Shown: positions 57,507 to 64,000 of the stretch, in pieces
How the letters are laid out: every line of letters starts with the position of its first letter
Numbering within the stretch: the stretch's first letter is position 1
From: Streptomyces hyaluromycini
GTDB lineage: Bacteria > Actinomycetota > Actinomycetes > Streptomycetales > Streptomycetaceae
Length of the DNA: 64,000 bases
Assembly (NCBI RefSeq): GCF_002217755.1
Contig: NZ_BCFL01000033.1
Span: 1 to 64,000, forward strand
Direction of reading: 5' to 3'
Program-made: the position numbers and the translations under genes
Notes under the pieces: generated by a model
What the model saw: only the letters and a program-made list of their open reading frames with translations
What the model was told of the DNA's origin: nothing
Databases searched by the model: none

Positions 57507-58739
57507 TTGGCACGGAAGATCGGCAGCCGGTACACCGCCAACCAGATCCTGGGGCGGGGCAGCGCCGGCACGGTGTGGCTGGGCGAGGGGCCGGAGGGGC
57601 CCGTCGCCATCAAGCTGCTGCGCGAGGATCTCGCGTCCGACGAGGAGCTGGTGGGCCGCTTCGTGCAGGAGCGCACGGCGCTGCTGGGCCTTGAGCACCC
57701 CCATGTGGTGTCCGTCCGGGACCTCGTCGTCGACGGCAACGACCTCGCCCTCGTCATGGACCTGGTCCGGGGCACGGATCTGCGCACCCGCCTGGACCGG
57801 GAGCGGCGCCTCGCCCCCGAGGCGGCCGTCGCGATCGTCGCGGACGTCGCGGACGGGCTGGCGGCGGCGCACGCGGCCGGCGTCGTGCACCGGGACGTCA
57901 AGCCGGAGAACGTCCTCCTCGACATGCAGGGCCCGCTCGGGCCGGGCGGCTCCCACCCGGCGCTGCTGACCGACTTCGGCGTCGCGAAGCTCATCGACTC
58001 CCCGAAGCGGACCCGCGCCACGAAGATCATCGGTACGCCGGACTACCTGGCCCCGGAGATCGTCGAGGGCCTGCCGCCCCGCGCCTCGGTGGACATCTAC
58101 GCGCTCGCGACGGTCCTGTACGAGCTGCTGGCGGGCTTCACCCCGTTCGGCGGCGGCCACCCCGGAGCGGTGCTGCGCCGCCACGTGACCGAGACCGTCG
58201 TCCCGCTCCCCGGCATCCCCGAGGAGCTCTGGCAGCTGCTCGTCCAGTGCCTGGCGAAGGCGCCGGCCTCGCGGCTGCGGGCGTCCGAGCTGGCCGCGCG
58301 GCTGCGGGAGCAGCTGCCGATGCTGGCGGGGATGCCGCCGCTGGACGTGGACGAGCCGGAGACGGACGCGCCGGAGGAGTCCGAGGAGCCGGCCGGTACC
58401 GCTCCGGCCGCGGAGGAGCAGCGGGTACGGCGCCGGGGGGCCGTCTCCCTGGTGCCGGGCGCGAAGCCGGACTCCAACCGGGACACGCACACGTCGATGC
58501 GGGTGCCGGGTCCCGACGAGCTGGCGGGCGGCGCCCGGGGCACGGCGCGGGTGCCGAGGGCGGCGGGGGCGCCGCGGCCGGGGTCGGCGCGGCATCGCGT
58601 GGCGGCTCGCCGACGCAGGGTGACGTTCGCGGTGGCGGGGGTGGTGGTGGCCGCGGCGGTGGGCGTCGGGGCGTGGCTGGCGTCGTCCGGCGACGACTCG
58701 GCTCCGCCGCAGGACACGCACAGCACGTCGACGCCGTGA
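57507..58739 (+). CDS. pkaB: Serine/threonine protein kinase PkaB
   Basis: 410 residues from a TTG with AGGAG 7 bases upstream; MARKIGSRYTANQILGRG then follows the normal kinase start. The kinase domain is about 7-265: GRGSAGTVW, VAIKLLRED (Lys36), HRDVKPENVLL (Asp130), DFGVAKL, GTPDYLAPE. An acidic then basic linker is followed by one membrane helix (about 371-392) and a short outer tail. It lies 111 bases after pkaA and shares 50% or so of its kinase motifs by eye, so the two look like a duplication. Confidence 0.93.
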   Translation: MARKIGSRYTANQILGRGSAGTVWLGEGPEGPVAIKLLREDLASDEELVGRFVQERTALLGLEHPHVVSVRDLVVDGNDLALVMDLVRGTDLRTRLDRERRLAPEAAVAIVADVADGLAAAHAAGVVHRDVKPENVLLDMQGPLGPGGSHPALLTDFGVAKLIDSPKRTRATKIIGTPDYLAPEIVEGLPPRASVDIYALATVLYELLAGFTPFGGGHPGAVLRRHVTETVVPLPGIPEELWQLLVQCLAKAPASRLRASELAARLREQLPMLAGMPPLDVDEPETDAPEESEEPAGTAPAAEEQRVRRRGAVSLVPGAKPDSNRDTHTSMRVPGPDELAGGARGTARVPRAAGAPRPGSARHRVAARRRRVTFAVAGVVVAAAVGVGAWLASSGDDSAPPQDTHSTSTP

Positions 58740-58776
58740 GTCCGCCGACAGCTTTGCCCACCCACCCACCCGACTC

Positions 58777-59153
58777 GGCAGGCCACAGAGCCACCGCCAC
58801 GGGGCTCCGCCCCGGACCCCGACAGGAGGCTTGGCGTCCGCCTGGCTCGGTAGGCCACAGAGTCACCGCCACAGGGCTCCGCCCCGGACCCCGACAGGAG
58901 GCTTGGCGTCCGCCCGGCTCGGTAGCCCACAGGGCCACCGCCACGGGGCTCCGCCCCGGACCCCGATGGGGGTTCGGGCCCCGTCGGAGGGCTGACGCTC
59001 ACTCGGCTCGGTAGGCCACAGGGCCACCGCCACGGGGCTCCGCCCCGGACCCTGATAGGAGACTTGGCGTCCGCCCGGCTCGGTAGGGGGCAGGGCCACT
59101 GCCACAGGGCTCCGCCCCGGACCCCGGTGAGGGGCCTGGTGTCCTCCTGGCTC
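58777..59153. repeat. Five tandem repeats of 72-89 bp
   Basis: Units begin at 58777, 58849, 58921, 59010 and 59082; lengths 72, 72, 89, 72, 72. Each carries GGCCACAG, CACCGCCAC, the hairpin GGGGCTCCGCCCC, GGACCCCGA, TTGGCGTCCGCC and GGCTCGGTA. They fill the 490-base pkaB-prfB gap. No gene is supported here; frames on the minus strand only repeat the same peptide. Confidence 0.95.
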
Positions 59154-59229
59154 GGCCCCCTCGTGGAGCCGGGCGCGTGGGCGATGCCCGTCGGCCATCC
59201 TCGCTTGGCGGAGCCGTTACGCTGGAGGC

Positions 59230-60336
59230 GTGGCAGTCGTCGATGTATCCGAAGAGCTCAAGTCCCTCTCCTCGACCATGGAGTCGATCGAGGCCGTTCT
59301 GGACCTCGACAAGCTGAGGGCAGACGTCGCCGTGCTCGAGGAGCAGGCGGCCGCGCCGTCCCTGTGGGACAACCCGGACGAGGCGCAGAAGATCACCAGC
59401 AAGCTGAGCCACCTGCAGGCCGAGGTCAGGAAGGCCGAGGGGCTGCGCGGGCGGATCGACGATCTTTCCGTGCTCTTCGAGATGGCCGAGGAGGAGGACG
59501 ACCCGGACACCCGCGCCGAGGCCGAGTCCGAGCTCGCCGCCGTCAAGAAGGCGCTGGACGAGATGGAGGTCCGCACGCTGCTCAGCGGTGAGTACGACGC
59601 CCGTGAGGCGCTCGTGAACATCCGCGCGGAGGCCGGTGGCGTCGACGCCGCCGACTTCGCCGAGAAGCTGCAGCGCATGTACCTGCGCTGGGCCGAGCAG
59701 CACGGATACAAGACCGAGCTCATCGAGACGTCGTACGCCGAAGAGGCCGGCATCAAGTCGACCACCTTCGCCGTGCAGGTGCCGTACGCCTACGGGACCC
59801 TCTCCGTGGAGCAGGGCACGCACCGGCTCGTCCGGATCTCGCCCTACGACAACCAGGGGCGTCGGCAGACCTCCTTCGCCGGGGTCGAGGTGCTCCCCGT
59901 GGTCGAGCAGACCGACCACATCGAGATCGACGAGTCCGAGCTGCGGGTCGACGTGTACCGGTCCTCCGGGCCCGGCGGCCAGGGCGTCAACACCACCGAC
60001 TCCGCGGTGCGCCTCACCCACCTCCCCACCGGCATCGTCGTCTCCTGCCAGAACGAGCGCTCGCAGATCCAGAACAAGGCCACCGCCATGAACGTTCTGC
60101 AGGCCAAGCTGCTGGAGCGGCGCCGGCAGGAGGAGCAGGCCAGGATGGACGCCCTCAAGGGCGACGGCGGCAACTCCTGGGGCAACCAGATGCGGTCGTA
60201 CGTCCTGCACCCGTACCAGATGGTCAAGGATCTGCGGACCGAGTACGAAGTGGGCAACCCCGAGGCCGTGTTCAACGGCGAGATCGACGGGTTCCTGGAG
60301 GCCGGAATTCGCTGGCGCAAGCAGCAGGAGAAGTAA
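59230..60336 (+). CDS. prfB: Peptide chain release factor 2
   Basis: 368 residues, one uninterrupted frame from GTG with GGAGG 2 bases upstream. The programmed frameshift of E. coli prfB is absent. The acidic helical N-domain (1-120) is followed by the codon-recognition part, where the usual SPF tripeptide reads SPY (RISPYDNQGRRQTSF), and the catalytic GGQ loop (SSGPGGQGVNTTDSAV) that triggers peptide release at UGA and UAA. UGA is the commonest stop in this window, so this factor is heavily used. A clear terminator follows. Confidence 0.97.
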   Translation: MAVVDVSEELKSLSSTMESIEAVLDLDKLRADVAVLEEQAAAPSLWDNPDEAQKITSKLSHLQAEVRKAEGLRGRIDDLSVLFEMAEEEDDPDTRAEAESELAAVKKALDEMEVRTLLSGEYDAREALVNIRAEAGGVDAADFAEKLQRMYLRWAEQHGYKTELIETSYAEEAGIKSTTFAVQVPYAYGTLSVEQGTHRLVRISPYDNQGRRQTSFAGVEVLPVVEQTDHIEIDESELRVDVYRSSGPGGQGVNTTDSAVRLTHLPTGIVVSCQNERSQIQNKATAMNVLQAKLLERRRQEEQARMDALKGDGGNSWGNQMRSYVLHPYQMVKDLRTEYEVGNPEAVFNGEIDGFLEAGIRWRKQQEK

Positions 60337-60637
60337 CTTTGTCGACTCGCCCACGGTGAGTCGGACTCCTTGGAACTGCCGCCCCAGTGGCGGCAGTTCT
60401 CGTTTGTCTGGGTTTTACGTCACACTCACATGCTTCAGGTCCCGGCATTGCGTGCGCAATTGGACATCACGCCCGCAACGGCCTTGACGTTGCTTTGAAA
60501 AATGGGAAAGGTGAAGCGTGGCATGCGTATCTCTGGGGCGCATGTGAACCGGGGGGCTTGCGCATCCGTAGCCTTCCCCGTCGATCACGGCCCCAGCGCC
60601 GCCATCCTGACGTTCAGCTACTGGGGGTAGCAACCAG
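60337..60637. other. prfB to LAETG-gene intergenic region
   Basis: A 301-base gap. The prfB terminator lies at 60373-60399. A possible -35 TTGACG lies at 60484-60489 without a clear -10. The stretch 60480-60540 is AT-richer than its surroundings and probably carries the promoter of the surface-protein gene. Confidence 0.45.
60373..60399 (+). terminator. Terminator after prfB
   Basis: GAACTGCCGCC, 5-base loop, GGCGGCAGTTC, then TCGTTTGT. Confidence 0.9.
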
Positions 60638-61258
60638 ATGACCAAGAAGACGCGGATCCGGGTCGCGCGGATAGCCGCCGGCGTCGTGATCGCCGCCGGT
60701 GCCTCGCTGACCGCGGCGGGCGCCGCCTCCGCCCTCTCCATCGGCGTCGAGGCCGACGGTACCGGCGTGCAGGTGAACGCCGACCTCGACGGCGATGACT
60801 CGCCCGCCCCGACCGACAGCTCCACCGAGATCCCGACCGGCCCGGCCTCGCCGACGGAGGAGCCGCCCTCCAGCACGCCGCCGAGCAGCGAGCCGCCCTC
60901 CGAGTCGAGCGCGCCCTCGGACGAGCCCACTCAGCCGACCGACGAGCCCACCGAGCCGACGGACGAGCCGACCACCGACAGCCCGACCGACGGCAGCGGC
61001 ACGGGCAGCAGCGGCGGCGGCAACAACACCGGCACCGACGGCAACTCGGGCACCTCCGCGCAGGAGGAGGGCACCTCCGCCCTCACCGACACCGGCTCGT
61101 CGAACACCCAGGCCCAGGGCGGCGGCGACCAGCTTGCCGAGACCGGTGCCGCGCAGACGGCCTTCCTCATCGTCGGCGCCGCCACGATGATCGCCGGCGG
61201 TATCGGCTTCCGCATCCTGCCGCGCCTCATGAGCGGCCGCGGCGGCGCTGCCGCCTGA
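60638..61258 (+). CDS. Sortase-anchored surface protein with LAETG motif
   Basis: 206 residues. The signal peptide (about 1-33) is cut after AGAASA. A 110-residue stalk of Pro/Ser/Thr/Glu/Asp repeats follows (EPTQPTDEPTEPTDEP) with no folded domain. The C-terminal sorting signal is LAETG, helix AAQTAFLIVGAATMIAGGIGF and a basic tail RLMSGRGG. LAxTG is the motif of class E sortases of Streptomyces, which also anchor the long chaplins. No sortase gene is adjacent. The only non-repetitive part, about 30 residues after the signal, is unlike chaplin domains. Confidence 0.85.
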   Translation: MTKKTRIRVARIAAGVVIAAGASLTAAGAASALSIGVEADGTGVQVNADLDGDDSPAPTDSSTEIPTGPASPTEEPPSSTPPSSEPPSESSAPSDEPTQPTDEPTEPTDEPTTDSPTDGSGTGSSGGGNNTGTDGNSGTSAQEEGTSALTDTGSSNTQAQGGGDQLAETGAAQTAFLIVGAATMIAGGIGFRILPRLMSGRGGAAA

Positions 61259-61299
61259 CGGTAGCCGGCCGTTCACGGAGCGCATGCACATCGCACGGC

Positions 61300-61331
61300 G
61301 AAGGGCCCCGAGCAGCAGCTCGGGGCCCTTC
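61300..61331. terminator. Bidirectional terminator
   Basis: Perfect 14-bp stem GAAGGGCCCCGAGC, loop AGCA, GCTCGGGGCCCTTC, between the convergent LAETG and zinc-ribbon genes. Confidence 0.9.
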
Positions 61332-61392
61332 GGTCGCTCTGCGCGAGGTTCGTGTCCGAGCCTCGCGACGGAGGCTTCGCGTGTGAGCTTCG

Positions 61393-61587
61393 TTACGCGG
61401 TCTGGTGTGCCGCGAGCAGCGCCACCGCGGCGATCAGCACCGCCAGCAGCCCGATCAGCGCCATCGGGTTCAGACCGCCGAGAAAACTCTCCTGCTGAAG
61501 ACGCTCGCGGTTGGCACGGCACACGGGGCACCGGCCTTCGCTCACGGGCGCCGCGCAGTTCGCGCACACCAACCGGTCGTACGTCAT
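61393..61587 (-). CDS. Small zinc-ribbon membrane protein
   Basis: 64 residues. AAGGAGGGCG precedes the ATG at 61587. Two Cys pairs (CANCAAP and CPVCRAN, Cys8, 11, 20, 23) form a zinc ribbon, and one C-terminal helix (about 40-60, MALIGLLAVLIAAVALLAA) anchors it with the ribbon in the cytoplasm. Function unknown. It is divergent from ftsE. Confidence 0.75.
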   Translation of the reverse strand: MTYDRLVCANCAAPVSEGRCPVCRANRERLQQESFLGGLNPMALIGLLAVLIAAVALLAAHQTA

Positions 61588-61802
61588 GCGCTCGCCCTCC
61601 TTGCACCGGCCATCGCCTGGACAACGCTCTGCGGAACGAGAACGTTCCCCTCCCACTGTGCCAGGTTCCCCCGGAAAGAGCGCGGCCGTCCGTAGACCTC
61701 GCCCGGGTGCTCCGGGGCACTCGGAAGAGACTGCCCCGGAACAAAACCGCACAAGCCTCACCCAACCGTGACCGGCGCCTGCGCTTCCTCACCCGACTCG
61801 CG

Positions 61803-61808
61803 TATGGT
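61803..61808 (+). promoter_or_regulatory. Possible ftsE -10 box
   Basis: TATGGT about 36 bases before the ftsE GTG. No convincing -35. Confidence 0.3.
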
Positions 61809-61844
61809 CACGCTCATCTACCCCCGGCGACCCGTGGTGCATCC

Positions 61845-62534
61845 GTGATCCGATTCGACAATGTCTCCAAGGTCTACCCCAAGCAGACCCACCCCGCACT
61901 CAGGGATGTCTCCCTGGAAGTGGAGAAGGGTGAGTTCGTCTTCCTCGTGGGATCCTCCGGCTCCGGAAAGTCCACCTTTCTGCGGCTGATCCTCCGCGAG
62001 GAGCGGTGCAGCCACGGCCAGGTGCACGTCCTCGGCAAGGACCTCGCCCGTCTCTCCAACTGGAAGGTGCCGCAGATGCGCCGCCAGCTCGGGACGGTCT
62101 TCCAGGACTTCCGCCTGCTGCCCAACAAGACGGTCGCCGAGAACGTGGCCTTCGCCCAGGAGGTCATCGGCAAGTCGAAGGGCGAGATCCGCAAGTCCGT
62201 GCCCCAGGTGCTCGACCTCGTCGGGCTCGGCGGCAAGGAGGACCGCAGGCCCGGTGAGCTCTCCGGCGGTGAGCAGCAGCGCGTGGCCATCGCGCGTGCC
62301 TTCGTGAACCGGCCGAAGCTGCTGATCGCGGACGAGCCCACGGGCAACCTCGACCCGCAGACCTCGGTCGGCATCATGAAGCTCCTCGACCGCATCAACC
62401 GCACCGGCACCACCGTGGTGATGGCCACCCACGACCAGAACATCGTGGACCAGATGCGCAAGCGCGTCATCGAGCTGGAGAAGGGCCGCCTCGTCCGCGA
62501 CCAGGCCCGCGGCGTCTACGGCTACCAGCACTGA
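61845..62534 (+). CDS. ftsE: Cell division ATP-binding protein FtsE
   Basis: 229 residues from GTG, the standard length (VIRFDNVSKVYPKQTHPAL). Walker A GSSGSGKST, signature LSGGEQQRVAIARA, Walker B LLIADEPTGNLDP, H-loop MATHDQ. With FtsX it forms an ABC complex that does not transport but, in other bacteria, switches on wall hydrolases outside the membrane at division (NlpC/P60 partners in actinobacteria). It is followed by ftsX after 35 bases. The ribosome site is weak. Confidence 0.97.
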   Translation: MIRFDNVSKVYPKQTHPALRDVSLEVEKGEFVFLVGSSGSGKSTFLRLILREERCSHGQVHVLGKDLARLSNWKVPQMRRQLGTVFQDFRLLPNKTVAENVAFAQEVIGKSKGEIRKSVPQVLDLVGLGGKEDRRPGELSGGEQQRVAIARAFVNRPKLLIADEPTGNLDPQTSVGIMKLLDRINRTGTTVVMATHDQNIVDQMRKRVIELEKGRLVRDQARGVYGYQH

Positions 62535-62569
62535 CCGCGACCGTCCACGGAAAGGCATAACCCGACGCC

Positions 62570-63487
62570 ATGCGCGCCCAGTTCGTACTGTCGGAGATCG
62601 GAGTCGGTCTCCGCCGCAATCTGACGATGACCTTCGCGGTCGTCGTCTCGGTCGCCCTGTCCCTGGCGCTCTTCGGTGGCTCTCTTCTGATGAGCGACCA
62701 GGTCAACACCATGAAGGGCTACTGGTACGACAAGGTCAACGTCTCGATCTTCCTCTGCAACAAGAGCGACGCCGAGTCGGACCCCAACTGCGCCAAGGGC
62801 GCGGTCACCGAGGACCAGAAGAAGCAGATCCAGGCCGACCTCGGCAAGATGTCGGTGGTCGAGAAGGTCACGTACGAGTCCCAGGACCAGGCGTACAAGC
62901 ACTACAAGGAGCAGTTCGGCGACTCGCCGCTCGCCGACTCCCTCACGCCGGACCAGATGCAGGAGTCGTACCGGATCAAGCTCAAGGACCCGGAGAAGTA
63001 CCAGGTCGTCGCGACGGCCTTCGACGGCCGTGACGGGGTCCAGTCGGTCCAGGACCAGAAGGGCATCCTCGACAACCTCTTCGGCCTGCTCAACGGCATG
63101 AACTGGGCGGCCCGCATGGTCATGGCCCTGATGCTGGTGGTCGCCCTGATGCTGATCGTCAACACGGTGCGCGTCTCCGCGTTCAGCCGTCGGCGCGAGA
63201 CCGGCATCATGCGCCTGGTCGGCGCCTCCGGCTTCTACATCCAGGCCCCGTTCATCGCGGAGGCCGCCGTCGCCGGCCTGATCGGCGGCACGGTCGCCTG
63301 CGGATTCCTGGTGATCGCCCGCTACTTCATCATCGATCACGGCCTGGACCTGTCCCACAAGCTGAACTTGATCAACTTCATCGGCTGGGACGCGGTGTTG
63401 ACCAAGCTTCCGCTCATCCTCGCAACGAGCCTTCTGATGCCCGCGCTTGCCGCGTTCTTCGCGCTGCGCAAGTACCTGAAGGTGTGA
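62570..63487 (+). CDS. ftsX: Cell division protein FtsX
   Basis: 305 residues with four membrane helices (about 25-47, 175-200, 225-250, 275-300). The first outer loop (about 48-170) is the extracellular domain that contacts wall hydrolases. It contains two cysteines (FLCNKS and DPNCAKG) that could form a disulfide. The C-terminal FtsX/MacB domain has RRETGIMRLVGASGFYIQAPF. It transmits FtsE ATP hydrolysis across the membrane. A terminator follows. Confidence 0.97.
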   Translation: MRAQFVLSEIGVGLRRNLTMTFAVVVSVALSLALFGGSLLMSDQVNTMKGYWYDKVNVSIFLCNKSDAESDPNCAKGAVTEDQKKQIQADLGKMSVVEKVTYESQDQAYKHYKEQFGDSPLADSLTPDQMQESYRIKLKDPEKYQVVATAFDGRDGVQSVQDQKGILDNLFGLLNGMNWAARMVMALMLVVALMLIVNTVRVSAFSRRRETGIMRLVGASGFYIQAPFIAEAAVAGLIGGTVACGFLVIARYFIIDHGLDLSHKLNLINFIGWDAVLTKLPLILATSLLMPALAAFFALRKYLKV

Positions 63488-63494
63488 CGCATGC

Positions 63495-63534
63495 CAAGAG
63501 GGCCGTACGGGCAACCGCCCGTGCGGCCCTCTTG
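63495..63534 (+). terminator. Terminator after ftsX
   Basis: CAAGAGGGCCGTACGGGC, loop AACC, GCCCGTGCGGCCCTCTTG, one G-T wobble. Confidence 0.85.
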
Positions 63535-63555
63535 CCTTGTCCTAGACTCACCGGC

Positions 63556-64000
63556 ATGTCAGGCCGAGAGCTGTTCTGTCAGCCCCGCCGGGTTCGCCGG
63601 GGGGCGGCTCTGACGTTGGTGTTCGCAGGGCTGTTGGTGACCGGGGCGGCCACCGGGGCGTTTCCCGATCCCGGGCAGTCCGACCGGAAGACGCCCGCCG
63701 GAACCGCCCGTCCGGCCGCCGGGCACGAGGACGTCGCGAAGGCCGCCGCCGAGGCCATGGCCGACGGCGAGTCCCCCATGGAGGCTGCGGAACGCGCCGT
63801 CAGCCGCAGCGGGGACCGGTGGGCGGCGGTCTACTCCGAGGGCGAGTACCAGGAGTTCGAGGAAGCGCTCGACGGCCAGTACACGGGCGTGGGGCTGTGG
63901 GCCCGGCGGGCGGCGAACGGGCGGATCGACGTGACCAAGGTGCAGGCCGGGTCGCCCGCGGCCGAGGCCGGGGTGAAGAAGGGCGACCGGCTGCGCAGCA
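63556..64000 (+). CDS. S41 family carboxy-terminal processing protease (partial)
   Basis: The first 148 codons only; the gene runs off the window. After a basic start comes one signal-anchor helix (about 17-36, AALTLVFAGLLVTGAATGA). A region with AERAVSRSGDRWAAVYSEGEYQEFEEALDGQYTGVGLW follows, then the beginning of a PDZ domain (VTKVQAGSPAAEAGVKKGDRL). The GQYTGVGLW entry and this PDZ are typical of CtpA/Prc proteases acting outside the membrane. The catalytic Ser/Lys lie beyond the end. A TAGACT -10 box ends 7 bases before the ATG, suggesting a leaderless transcript. smpB usually follows in Streptomyces. Confidence 0.9.
   Translation, partial: MSGRELFCQPRRVRRGAALTLVFAGLLVTGAATGAFPDPGQSDRKTPAGTARPAAGHEDVAKAAAEAMADGESPMEAAERAVSRSGDRWAAVYSEGEYQEFEEALDGQYTGVGLWARRAANGRIDVTKVQAGSPAAEAGVKKGDRLRS

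Noticed and set aside
58777..59153. Minus-strand ORFs with repeated peptide across the pkaB-prfB gap
   Set aside because: The repeated peptide only mirrors the 72-bp DNA repeat; no start signal or family.
59230..59330. Programmed frameshift in prfB
   Set aside because: The gene is a single frame from GTG with a normal ribosome site; no in-frame UGA near the start.

Overview
The window is chromosomal DNA from a Streptomyces (Actinomycetota). The DNA is very GC-rich with strong third-position G/C bias. GTG and TTG starts are frequent and several genes look leaderless. The gene set and order (mtnA-mtrA-mtrB-lpqB, hpf, secA, the large NAD-glutamate dehydrogenase, galE, ohrR/ohrA, an MsiK-type sugar ABC operon lacking its own ATPase, pkaA/pkaB, prfB, ftsE-ftsX, ctpA) match the conserved Streptomyces core as I know it. 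I saw no tRNA or rRNA gene, insertion sequence, phage gene or CRISPR array.

Layout. 0.08-5.8 kb (minus): a tightly coupled five-gene operon for a membrane protein, DUF4129, DUF4350, a MoxR ATPase and DUF58. 5.9-11.6 kb (plus): mtnA, then the envelope-sensing system mtrA-mtrB-lpqB. 11.8-20.4 kb: comF-like gene behind two perfect DnaA boxes, hpf, a NarL-type regulator, a YcaQ-like DNA glycosylase, a GNAT acetyltransferase, secA and its Rv3235-like neighbour. 20.7-27.7 kb: a DUF6912-type protein, a HAD protein, a repeat-rich gap and the 1646-residue gdhB.

27.8-47.5 kb is a cell-surface glycopolymer region. It holds GtrA, a TagGH/Wzm-Wzt type ABC exporter divergent from a TetR regulator with a four-copy operator-like array, a DoxX-ECF41 sigma operon with its own ECF41-type promoter, galE, four multi-pass GT-C-like membrane proteins, and three paralogous bifunctional proteins joining a GT2 glycosyltransferase to a TagF-like polyol-phosphate polymerase. 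OhrR/OhrA sit inside this block.

47.7-51.2 kb (minus): sugar ABC importer, whose first permease carries an unusual extracellular insertion. 51.4-58.7 kb: an FHA-FtsK-like ATPase divergent from two membrane-anchored Ser/Thr kinases (pkaA, pkaB), separated by nested inverted repeats. 58.8-59.2 kb: five tandem 72-89 bp repeats. 59.2-64 kb (plus): prfB, a sortase-type LAETG surface protein, a small zinc-ribbon membrane protein (minus), ftsE-ftsX and the start of an S41 protease. The general theme is envelope building and sensing: secretion, wall polymer synthesis and export, division-linked wall hydrolysis control, kinase signalling and anchored surface protein.
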